DNA of 20,042 bases from CAVURW01 sp963743595 (lineage in GTDB: Bacteria; Verrucomicrobiota; Verrucomicrobiia; Methylacidiphilales; UBA1321): the NCBI GenBank assembly GCA_963743595.1, contig CAVURW010000019.1:1-20042 (forward strand), written 5' to 3'. A program made the position numbers and the translations under genes. A model generated the notes under the pieces. It made no database searches. It saw nothing but the letters and a program-made list of their open reading frames with translations, and was not told where the DNA came from. The number at the start of each line of letters is the position of its first letter. The first letter of the stretch is position 1. Positions 8,518 through 16,714 of the stretch are shown piece after piece.

Positions 8518-10590
8518 TTATTTTATCGAGTAAATGGGCTTGCGGTCTGGAGCAAAGTCGGTCGGTTCGGGAAGTGGTGCATTGCAGGGAGAGATCGCCA
8601 GGTCGTCGTAGTAGGCGGTGGTTCGGGTCCTGTCCGGATGCCCCTCGGCGAAGAGGCCGGCCATCCCGTGGCTCCATTCGCTGTTATCGAGGCTAAATAG
8701 GGAGGTGCCATCGATCCAGCCGGAGATGGTCTTGCCCATAAAGCGCATTTTCAGAGTATGCCAATCCTCGCCAGCGGTGCTGGGCAGTTTGCCCGCCGCC
8801 AATTGCCCTGCCAGAGGCGCTATCCCTTTGGGCTCGTGGATGGAATGGAGCGACCAACTCCCATCGGCACCGAGGCGGAAAAGATAGCCCTTGGGTTTAC
8901 CTGATGAACTGACACGCCCTAAAATGCCCGCCGAACCTTGAGAAGAATCCAGCCGAACCTTGCAACTGACCTCATAATCGGTCCATTTGGAATCTCCCAG
9001 AACGGTGAAGGGCATCCATTCGCTCCCCCATCCTGTCGGAATCCGGTCGATAATTTGGCGCAGGCATTTTCCCTGGCCATCGGGGCGATCTCCTAAGGCG
9101 AAAACTCCAGCAATATCGGCGGTGTAGTGGGGCATGTAACCGAAGCTAGCGGGGTCGCCATAGCTGGAAAAATTATCGCGGTAGGGCAAAGGGAAAGGTT
9201 GCTGGGGCGGGACGTCTGGGAAAGCGCCTTTCTGTTGTCCTGTCGTGGTGGAAAGCGAATAGATGGCATCCGGTTGCAGCGTTAAAGTGAATGTCCCATT
9301 GACGGGAGTAACGTCATTCTGGCGGACGAATTGTTCCTTTTTATCACTGTGCCAGAGGCAGAGGCTTCCGCCAGATAGATGACCAGCCAGATTCACCTTG
9401 AGAGTTTGGTCGGCTTTGGCGCCGCCGGTTTCGATTATCAGGCTGTAGTCGTTCTGCGGCGACTTAAGGGTTACGTAGGATCCACTGTCCGTCAGTTTAC
9501 CGCAGGCCTCGGGCAGATAGTTCCATCCGACTTTGCAGAATTGGCCGTAATGTGCGTATCCCCAGAGCGCTTCGCGGATTGAGTAATGGCCGCTCCACGG
9601 AGAGTCGGCGATCAGCATGCTGGGGTTTGTTTTATATGGCTCGATATCATATTCCGAATCGACAAGGTACCAATTCACGGTCTTGGTCGCGCCAGCATCG
9701 ATGAAATTGAGATTAAAGCTTTTCACTAGGGTGAGTTCACACGGGTAGCCATCCATGTAGACATGCTCCTCGGTATCCCAAATCGGTTTGTTAAGTTTTT
9801 TGGCCAGAGATTTTACCCAGTCTTCAGTCGGCCCATTCTTTTCCCACGCCTGTCCAAGGGTATGGTTGCCCAGGATGGCGACGGATTTATTTAATTCAGG
9901 ATCGGTTTCGAGGTGTTTGCACCAGTCCCATTTGGTTTTGTCCCAATTATCGAAGGCATGGATGCGCACGTCGGAAAAGCCACTGGCGTCTAAAGTTTTG
10001 CGGTACATTTTCACGAAATCCTCATGGACGTGATTTTCATTACGGCAGCCGATGGCGTCGAGCTTGAGCCCGTGAACGTCCCGCAACCCCGTGATCCACT
10101 TGGCGTAGTAATCGCACATGTCCTGCGAATAAAAGCTGCCATTGCCGATCCACGCAGGGCAACCCCAGGCGCAGGCGTCGAGCGTGACATCTGGGTTTCG
10201 GGACTTGGCTTCTTTTGCGAGCCAGAATTCGTAGCCTCGATAGAAGTTTAGATCGCTGCGGGAGTGCATGTGGCTCTGCTCACTGCCTTGGGTGCTATTG
10301 CAATCGCCGCCGACTTCGATATAGAAAGTGGAGATTGAGGCACCGAATTTCGGCTTAAACAGAAGGTCTAGAATTTCCTGTCGTTGTTTTTCTGGGTAAT
10401 CCTTCAGCAGGACTGAGCATCCTCCCCCGCCGCTGACGGCTCCGATGCCATCGAACTGTGGTCCAGTCTTGTCGCCGTCAATCGTGATCTCTGCTGCTCC
10501 GCTGGCGGGCGTGGGCTCGATGGGATCTGCTAGCGCCTCAATCGGCTCAAGAAGATAAAAACAAGCGAGTAGAAGGTAGGGGAGGTTCAT
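8518..10590 (-). CDS. Secreted GH59 beta-galactosidase (galactocerebrosidase family) with C-terminal LamG-like domain
   Basis: A 690-residue exported enzyme expected to release terminal beta-galactose. Residues 1-22 form a signal peptide. FDGIGAVSGGG (46-56), DLLFKPKFGAS (75-85), and EVGGD followed by GSEQSHMH (92-109) match the opening of animal GALC closely. The acid/base is Glu185 in AIGCRNENHVHED and the candidate nucleophile is Glu274 in IWDTEEHVYMDGY. The family usually has an Ile-Trp before the NE; here it is Cys-Arg. The barrel is followed by a beta-sandwich (about 370-450) and a jelly-roll from about 470 to 670 (DNFSSYGDP, SAGILGRVSS, YYDDLAIS) that matches the lectin-like tail of GALC. 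The start ATG overlaps the stop of the upstream GH116 gene as ATGA, so translation is probably coupled. Substrate is uncertain: galactolipid, or galactan fragments. Confidence 0.88.
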   Translation of the reverse strand: MNLPYLLLACFYLLEPIEALADPIEPTPASGAAEITIDGDKTGPQFDGIGAVSGGGGCSVLLKDYPEKQRQEILDLLFKPKFGASISTFYIEVGGDCNSTQGSEQSHMHSRSDLNFYRGYEFWLAKEAKSRNPDVTLDACAWGCPAWIGNGSFYSQDMCDYYAKWITGLRDVHGLKLDAIGCRNENHVHEDFVKMYRKTLDASGFSDVRIHAFDNWDKTKWDWCKHLETDPELNKSVAILGNHTLGQAWEKNGPTEDWVKSLAKKLNKPIWDTEEHVYMDGYPCELTLVKSFNLNFIDAGATKTVNWYLVDSEYDIEPYKTNPSMLIADSPWSGHYSIREALWGYAHYGQFCKVGWNYLPEACGKLTDSGSYVTLKSPQNDYSLIIETGGAKADQTLKVNLAGHLSGGSLCLWHSDKKEQFVRQNDVTPVNGTFTLTLQPDAIYSLSTTTGQQKGAFPDVPPQQPFPLPYRDNFSSYGDPASFGYMPHYTADIAGVFALGDRPDGQGKCLRQIIDRIPTGWGSEWMPFTVLGDSKWTDYEVSCKVRLDSSQGSAGILGRVSSSGKPKGYLFRLGADGSWSLHSIHEPKGIAPLAGQLAAGKLPSTAGEDWHTLKMRFMGKTISGWIDGTSLFSLDNSEWSHGMAGLFAEGHPDRTRTTAYYDDLAISPCNAPLPEPTDFAPDRKPIYSIK

Positions 10591-13500
10591 GAAAGAATTA
10601 TCTCAACCTTCCGGCCGGCTTTTAAAGTAAAAGGATTGGTGAAATTTACGTCTGTACGGTCCGGTTTTACGGCCAGCGTAACGTTAACCGGAACGCCATC
10701 CACACTCGCCGTGGCTGTTTTCAAACTTTGGCCTGGACGTAATCCGATTGTTCGCAAGGGGAGTTCTCCCCATTTAACGGCGATCTCTGCTTGCAGCAGG
10801 CTGTCGGGGGTTGTTTGTTGAGTGAAGCTTCCCCAGCCCTGCGCCGAAGTGAACGCCGCCTTAAACTTCTCTGGAGTGTGGCGGGGTGCAAAAGAGATGT
10901 AGCCGTCCGGCCCGCGATACTCAAACCCACACATGGCGATAAAACTGGCGTAGCTAGCCATGGCACGTGAATAATGGTCACCACACTCGATTTCGTTATA
11001 TGGATTTCGTTTGGCCGGCGCGTACCGATCGTGAATCGCGCGGGTGACAGCCAGACCTTCCTGTACTAGTCCCTCACCGATCATATTCGAAGCGGCTTCG
11101 TGCTCATAACCGCTTTGACATTCATTAAAGTAAAGCGCGGCCCATTCAGGACCCTTGCCCGCAGCCTTTTTGAAATCCCAATCGGACTTGGGAAAAGTGC
11201 AGATAAGCAACCCCGATTCACCTGGCATCGCGTACCAGCGACCCACGTTCATCAATTCATGATAGTGACCGGCGTCTGGGGCAAAATTATAGCGGAAAAG
11301 TGATTTCAGCGCCGTGACCGTCTCCACTTGTGGAAAGATGCGCCCGAGTCCCACCTGCCAAGCCCAGCTTTGGCCCATTACCTGGTCAATCTCGCACCCA
11401 GTTCCTGAATTGATGGAGTCGAGGTGCTTCGGATCCACCTTGTTAACGAAATACTCACCATTAAAGAGCTCCGGAACCAGAGAAGCCGAGCCCTTGTCAA
11501 AAATAGCGCGACACTTTTGCCCGTAGTCAGAATCGCCCACCACCTTGGCCATTTCTTCGGAAGCCCGAAGCGCCGCCAGGAAGAGACCGCTCAACCACGA
11601 CACTTCGCCGTACCACTCGGTATCGAGGGTATTGTGCTGTGAACCATCAAGCAAACCATTTTCGTTTGCCTGACCAATTAGCCGGTCCGTGGCCATTTTT
11701 ACCTTCGGCCAGAGCGGCTTCAAAAAGGAATCGTCCAACGTCATCTGATGATCACGGTAGGTACGTAAGATAATGCCGGCCTGGCCATCGGCGGCAAACC
11801 CATCCCCACGACCCCGGAACCGGATCGTGCCGTCGTTCTGTAGGGCGAAAGCGTAATCGGTCTTTTCGCGCAGTGCTCTTTCGATTTCAGGGAAAAGCCG
11901 TCCCATTGCCTGGGTGTAGCCCCAAACGTGAGTGCAGGTTCCTTCGCAACTGTAAACGCCCTCCCACGCCCAAAATTCACCGTTGGCGAAGTGGTAACTA
12001 GTGTTGGTCGCAACATTACAGATGTTATCGTGAGTACGGCGCAAGAACCAGTGTGGCAGCGTGGAATCGTTCCACGTATCGACCCAATTCATGGTGTCGC
12101 CAGCCAGACGGGCTATATTAGTTGCCACGTACTGCACCACCGTTCCAGCATCGGCGAATCGCTTGGCGTAGGAGTGAATCATGGAGTCACGCGGACCGTT
12201 CACGGCGGGATCGATGTTTGGAAAATTCCATCCGATTACAAAGTCAACCGTCGCGTTCGCTCCGGCCGGCAAAGTGAAGTTTTTTTCCACTCCCGCCACC
12301 GGCTTGTCAGAGGTGGTGGAATCGCTGGAGTTAAAAAGTACTTCTTCGGGTTTGCTGGGAAGCCCCACAGTGGAGGTGACACCCGTTCCTTCTCCCACCA
12401 CGTAGAGGGCCATGCTGCCGTAGTCTGCCCGAATTTCCACAGGCTGGAAGCCGCGTAGTTTATCGGTGAAAATGAATTTGCTGGCGTGGACATTACCCCA
12501 GGGCCCGGTAGCTTGATCAAAGATCTGAATCTTGGCCGATTTGCCCGAGTATTTGCTCACATCCCAACGCCGCTCAGTGAGCTCATTCCTGTCATCGCCC
12601 GTTTGTTCCAACACCGTCTGTCCATCGATGAGCAGCCGCACGCCGGCCTCATGAGGACGATGGCCACCGCTGCTGAAAAAGCTGATGAAATGGCGCTCGA
12701 TCGTAAAGGCTTTGCTCGTCAGACTACCCGTGGCGTCATCCGCCATGGCGGCTCCGTTTCCGCTGCGGAAATTGTGGGAGGTGACCAGATACTCTCCCGA
12801 TCCGCCGATATCGCCCATGTATTGGGGCAAATCCTTACGAGCTACGGGTGATGTGCCGAAAGCCGCACCCTGTGCGATCCAATTGGCGTAGGTGCCGCTG
12901 CTGAAGTCCTCGAACAAAATGTCCACGCTGGCACTTTTTGAATCGGTGATGGTTCCAGTCAGCACCACGCCCTGGCCGCAAGGGTCTTTCAGCAGTTGAT
13001 TTTGCCGTTGGACCGGAACCCCTGATGAACTGAAGGCCAGGACCACGTTCTCCAGCCAGCCACAGAGGGAGATTTGGGCCGAATCGGTACTGGTATTGGC
13101 CACCGTGTAGCGAAGCACGGTTGCCGGTAAGCTTGAATCTGCGAAATTCAGCGGAATAAAGGGCGAAAACGCCTCCAGTTTAATTGTTAATGGTACGCTT
13201 GGATCCTTGTAACTCACCACGCCGACGGGGTACTTGCCTTCAAAGGTGATGGCAGGCCAGCCGCCATTCATATCGAGTGTTCGCTGCCCGGAAACCGACC
13301 CCACTTGGTACTTGATCGCGAAACCTTGAGCTAGAGGCGATTTTTGGGTCCAGGGCGAGACGTAAGTGGAGCCATCAGAATTACCGAAACTGCGTCCCTG
13401 GTAATTGGTCTCTTTGCTCGTGGTCGAGCGATTAAAAATGTCCCATAACCAGAGCTTGCCATCGCCTCCCAGATAAAGCTGACCTGCACACAGACCACCC

Positions 13501-13709
13501 ACCGGCATTCCGATATACTGAAGCTGGTCCATCGGAACAATTTCCGGCTCTCCCCGTGCCGTTAAAGAATTGAGCCAGTCTGCCGTGAACCCTTTATCGG
13601 CCGGGACTAAAATGGGGTTTTCGGTATGGCTCCAGCCAAGAATTGGTTGGGTCAACATGAAGACGGACGAGCCTCCAGCGATTTGGACGAATTTTCTGCG
13701 GTTGAGCAT
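10587..13709 (-). CDS. Tat-exported GH116 beta-glucosidase with an inserted levanase-like beta-domain
   Basis: A 1040-residue protein of the GBA2/DUF608 family, retaining beta-glycosidases acting on beta-glucosides or beta-xylosides. The N-terminus NRRKFVQIAGG followed by a hydrophobic stretch fits a twin-arginine signal. The GH116 N-terminal beta-domain shows IGMPVGGLCAGQLYLGGDG (66-84) and LWLWDIFN (86-93). The (alpha/alpha)6 catalytic domain (about 530-960) shows PHWFLRRTHDNI, FWAWEGVYSCEGTCTHVWGY with candidate nucleophile Glu589, and GCEIDQVMGQSWAWQ with candidate acid/base Asp775. Residues about 260-417 are an insertion (EDFSSGTYANW...AFGTSP...GSLTSKAFTI...WDVSKYSGKSAKIQIFD...WGNVHASKFIFTD) that resembles the beta-sandwich of GH32 levanases; the GH116 fold resumes at ADYGSMAL. 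It is the middle gene of a three-gene run, overlapping GH59 by four bases. No Shine-Dalgarno is seen before its ATG. Confidence 0.9.
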   Translation of the reverse strand: MLNRRKFVQIAGGSSVFMLTQPILGWSHTENPILVPADKGFTADWLNSLTARGEPEIVPMDQLQYIGMPVGGLCAGQLYLGGDGKLWLWDIFNRSTTSKETNYQGRSFGNSDGSTYVSPWTQKSPLAQGFAIKYQVGSVSGQRTLDMNGGWPAITFEGKYPVGVVSYKDPSVPLTIKLEAFSPFIPLNFADSSLPATVLRYTVANTSTDSAQISLCGWLENVVLAFSSSGVPVQRQNQLLKDPCGQGVVLTGTITDSKSASVDILFEDFSSGTYANWIAQGAAFGTSPVARKDLPQYMGDIGGSGEYLVTSHNFRSGNGAAMADDATGSLTSKAFTIERHFISFFSSGGHRPHEAGVRLLIDGQTVLEQTGDDRNELTERRWDVSKYSGKSAKIQIFDQATGPWGNVHASKFIFTDKLRGFQPVEIRADYGSMALYVVGEGTGVTSTVGLPSKPEEVLFNSSDSTTSDKPVAGVEKNFTLPAGANATVDFVIGWNFPNIDPAVNGPRDSMIHSYAKRFADAGTVVQYVATNIARLAGDTMNWVDTWNDSTLPHWFLRRTHDNICNVATNTSYHFANGEFWAWEGVYSCEGTCTHVWGYTQAMGRLFPEIERALREKTDYAFALQNDGTIRFRGRGDGFAADGQAGIILRTYRDHQMTLDDSFLKPLWPKVKMATDRLIGQANENGLLDGSQHNTLDTEWYGEVSWLSGLFLAALRASEEMAKVVGDSDYGQKCRAIFDKGSASLVPELFNGEYFVNKVDPKHLDSINSGTGCEIDQVMGQSWAWQVGLGRIFPQVETVTALKSLFRYNFAPDAGHYHELMNVGRWYAMPGESGLLICTFPKSDWDFKKAAGKGPEWAALYFNECQSGYEHEAASNMIGEGLVQEGLAVTRAIHDRYAPAKRNPYNEIECGDHYSRAMASYASFIAMCGFEYRGPDGYISFAPRHTPEKFKAAFTSAQGWGSFTQQTTPDSLLQAEIAVKWGELPLRTIGLRPGQSLKTATASVDGVPVNVTLAVKPDRTDVNFTNPFTLKAGRKVEIILS

Positions 13710-13795
13710 TGGGTAAATTGTGAGTTATTGAACCAGTTATACGATGTGATTACGAAGGATCCATGTACAACACATTTAAGAAGGCAACTTTATTA

Positions 13796-15928
13796 CTATT
13801 TAGATATACTATTGAACTCGAGATATTGGCAGTCGATATCATTTGTGTTGAAACAAAGTGTTAGTGTATTTTGACCAGAAATCGAAATGGAAACCTTACC
13901 CAGAAGCGTCGTTCTGTAAAGATTGAAACTTCCTGTTGGAGGAATGTTGGCATGGTCAATGATAAATCCCAGGTTCTCGACTTTCAGCGAGATATTGCCA
14001 ATATTGGGAGTCGCATAGGTTAGCTTCACTTGATATTCCCCAGGAGCGCACTTCAGAGTATACTTGACCCACTCTCCATTCCTAACGCCCCCTATCGAGT
14101 AAAGTCCGTCTGCAGTGGGCGTGATGCTCACTCCGTCCTCCCGATAATTCCAGCTACTGTTAGAACTGTTAGAACTATGATAAGCCACCCCCTCGCCACC
14201 CAAGTCATAATTTACCAAAAGTAGTTTCCCAGGAATTGCCTCATCATCAGTATAGGGACCTTGACGTGGGTAGGGTTTTTGATGTTTCCCGTCAATCAGG
14301 GTGTCTATCAGACTGAAATCGTTAAGACAATATTTATGATTCGTCTTGATTGCCGCATTCGTTAACCACTCGAACGCTTCGTCACCCGAGAAATTCTTTT
14401 TGGGGGCGGGACCTTTCTTCCCCTTTGAAACCCACTCTCCCAACGCCTTGAAATAAGGATTCATCTTCTCAATTTCGGGAGTCGTTGGAACGTGGCTGAT
14501 AACAACCCACCCCCCGGTCTTGTAAGTCCAAAACGTCCAGCTCCCGCTTATGTTGAAGTTTCCCGGACCTGCAGATCCTTCAATTCCGTCCAGCATAGCC
14601 CGAAAGAAATTATTCTGGTTGTTTCCAAATTCACCAACAATCAACGGGCAATTCGCCATTGAGGCCAGCTTTTTCTGATGCTGCAGCGCAAACATTTCCT
14701 TCCCAGACCACCACATATTGGAAGCGTCAGGCCCATGATCCTTTTTGGGGTCGTACTCGTCAGGATAAAGCCTCGGATAGCGATGCACTGATAAGCAGAG
14801 GTTGTTCCTTGAATCAACTATTTGTATGCGTGAGGTGCATTTACCGAGAGTAGGATCATAGAAAAAGTTGTCCAGAACATCACCACACATGAAGCCTTCC
14901 ACTATGATCATGTGATTAGAATCCACTTCCCGAATGGCGTTTATCGTCGTTTGAGTTAAGTAGCTCACTCCGGCATTGGACCCTTTTTCCCTGGGGTCAA
15001 GATTCCAACCGCCATGAGACCAATTAGGCTCGTTAATCAGATCATATCCCCCGACAACTGGGTTGTTTTTGTACCTCAAGGCTATCATTTGCCATATTTG
15101 GAGGAATTCGTGAAAACTTGATTGATCGTCACAAAAACCTCGTGGCGCGACATGCATATCGATAATGACATATAAATGCTGATCCCAACACCAGTCAATA
15201 AGCGAATCGAGGTAGGTAAAGTTTGCAGCAGATGGATCGGCAATGATATGACCCAGATCATCTTTCCTTGAAAACAATCTATAGTCAATAGGAACACGCA
15301 CACAATTGAATCCAAATCGACTTAGATCGTCAATGTCGGGTTTTGTGATGAAGTTATTTCGAAACAAGGTTTGAATTTGCCTGTACTTTGCTTCCACATC
15401 TCCTTGCAATACCGATTTAATCCCGTTTTCGATCAGCAAGTTCTGGTCGTCGGCCCCCTGATCCCAACTGCCTTCCAGTGCAATTCCCCCATCATACCAA
15501 AATGGATCTCTTAAAAGCCACGCTCCAGTATTTACGCCCTTAAGGAGAACACTCTCGCCTAGTGAGTCGACAATTTGGGTTCCCGATGCGTGGAGGAACC
15601 CCGCCGCAATTCGTCGAGAATGCCGCTGCGGGGCATTGGAATCGGCACCAGCTTGAGTCCAAGCCAACGGATCGGGTGGCGGAATCTGTGTCACCACCGG
15701 CTTTGTGATGAGCGCTGGAATTGGAGAGATTGGAGCCGTTGGGATTGACTGAGGAGGAGGAGGATTATCGACTAAAGCGAGTTGGAAGGGGGGAAGCGCA
15801 GGAATTCGGCCCTTTACGGGGTCATCAGCGCGTACCTCGTAAAAACCAATCATGAACAAGCTAAGCACTGTAGCGGCGGCCAACCGCGATACTCCGACAC
15901 TGTTGGAGTAGCTTCTTTTTTGATTCAT
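13796..15928 (-). CDS. Secreted GH5 glycosidase with C-terminal CBM6-like module
   Basis: A 710-residue exported enzyme. Residues 14-34 look like a signal peptide ending VRADDP. A Pro-rich linker (about 44-88, with PPPPQ and IPPPDPL) precedes the catalytic domain. The GH5 barrel starts at GVNTGAWLL (131-139) and shows FGFNCVRVPIDYRLF (205-219), YVIIDMHVAPRG (253-264), GGYDLINEPNW with acid/base Glu300, SVHRYPRLYPDEY (380-392), LIVGEFGNN with nucleophile Glu433, and SWTFWTYKTGGWV (463-475). The tail from about 565 (YDLGGEGVAYHSS, then NGEWVKYTL) to 708 is CBM6-like. GAGAGG stands two to three bases before the ATG. It is the first gene of the run leading to GH116 (86-bp gap) and GH59. The exact activity is not readable: endo- or exo-beta-glucanase, mannanase or endoglycoceramidase are all found in GH5. 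By eye its DNA is more AT-rich than its two downstream partners. Confidence 0.85.
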   Translation of the reverse strand: MNQKRSYSNSVGVSRLAAATVLSLFMIGFYEVRADDPVKGRIPALPPFQLALVDNPPPPQSIPTAPISPIPALITKPVVTQIPPPDPLAWTQAGADSNAPQRHSRRIAAGFLHASGTQIVDSLGESVLLKGVNTGAWLLRDPFWYDGGIALEGSWDQGADDQNLLIENGIKSVLQGDVEAKYRQIQTLFRNNFITKPDIDDLSRFGFNCVRVPIDYRLFSRKDDLGHIIADPSAANFTYLDSLIDWCWDQHLYVIIDMHVAPRGFCDDQSSFHEFLQIWQMIALRYKNNPVVGGYDLINEPNWSHGGWNLDPREKGSNAGVSYLTQTTINAIREVDSNHMIIVEGFMCGDVLDNFFYDPTLGKCTSRIQIVDSRNNLCLSVHRYPRLYPDEYDPKKDHGPDASNMWWSGKEMFALQHQKKLASMANCPLIVGEFGNNQNNFFRAMLDGIEGSAGPGNFNISGSWTFWTYKTGGWVVISHVPTTPEIEKMNPYFKALGEWVSKGKKGPAPKKNFSGDEAFEWLTNAAIKTNHKYCLNDFSLIDTLIDGKHQKPYPRQGPYTDDEAIPGKLLLVNYDLGGEGVAYHSSNSSNSSWNYREDGVSITPTADGLYSIGGVRNGEWVKYTLKCAPGEYQVKLTYATPNIGNISLKVENLGFIIDHANIPPTGSFNLYRTTLLGKVSISISGQNTLTLCFNTNDIDCQYLEFNSISK

Positions 15929-16425
15929 TACCTCTCAAAGGTAGGCCGTTCAAAATGTACCTGCAATCTGGCCGTATTTACTCTTTCGAGTAACCTTGGC
16001 TGTGAACAGGCTGTGTTCTTGAATTGCTCGAACGAAATTCTTTATGCTAGTGGGAATAGCCTGGAATATCAATTTCTATCTTTGTTGAGAAAGACAACAA
16101 ACCTTCCGAGTAAACGAATTTGACTGAGAAATGTCAGGAGCTGATTTCACCGTACCCAGGGTGTCCGTGCATCGCTAACCCGCCAGGAAAAAAGGCGATA
16201 CTCAAAAAGCAAATGTTCTTCATTGTGAGATAGAATTGGTCGAGATCTTCGGTTTTGGTTCGTTGCTCATGTCGTCGGCGATCTCAGGTCATTGCCACGG
16301 AATGGACTCGAAAACCAGTGATCGCTCCCTTGTAAAAAGGGACTAATCCAGCAATACTGCGTCCGAGATAGTTTTGTTGTCGACCCGAGGTGGTGTTTGA
16401 GCCCAAAAATTGGTCGGGGCGGGCC
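15929..16425. other. Intergenic region upstream of the GH5-GH116-GH59 genes
   Basis: About 500 bases without a recognisable gene. It should contain the promoter for the minus-strand glycosidase run. It holds a perfect short palindrome (annotated at 15978-15993) and a TCCCTT-GTAAA-AAGGGA hairpin near 16326-16342. No coding frame with a known motif was found on either strand. Confidence 0.4.
15978..15993. promoter_or_regulatory. Candidate operator palindrome upstream of the GH5 gene
   Basis: TTACTC-TTTC-GAGTAA is a perfect 6-bp inverted repeat centred about 57 bases before the GH5 start codon, where a repressor or activator of the operon could bind. A related half-site (CCGAGTAAACG) recurs near 16108. 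No regulator gene lies in the window. The assignment rests on position and symmetry only. Confidence 0.28.
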
Positions 16426-16688
16426 GGTTTTCATCAAAGGCCTGCGGCGCCAACCCTTCCAGAGAACGTTCGGTTCATCCTGCTGCCTCCTTATAGCCCG
16501 GAACTCAACCCTGTCGAAAAGTGTTGGACGGGTTCAAGGATCAAATCTGCAACCAGGTCTTCGCGACCCTCGAGCATATCGAACAAGTACTCGATCCCCT
16601 CTGGCGAGAGTATCACACCCAAGCCCAACGCGTTCTGAGGCTCGTCGGAAACGGATGGCTTCACACTCAAGCAAACTCTTCACCTTAA
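16426..16688 (+). pseudogene. C-terminal remnant of an IS630-family transposase
   Basis: The plus strand reads GFHQRPAAPTLPENV then RFILLPPYSPELNPVEKCW, the DDE-superfamily signature around the last catalytic Glu of IS630-type transposases (LPPYSPELNPVE). At about 16527 the frame shifts by one base and the protein continues as DGFKDQICNQVFATLEHIEQ and LDPLWREYHTQAQRVL, ending with HTQANSSP and TAA at 16686-16688. The first two-thirds of the transposase, with the first two catalytic Asp, are missing. It sits just before the segment of small genes that leads to the integrase. Confidence 0.8.
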
Positions 16689-16714
16689 ATCATTATACCA
16701 AATATCACTCGTAA

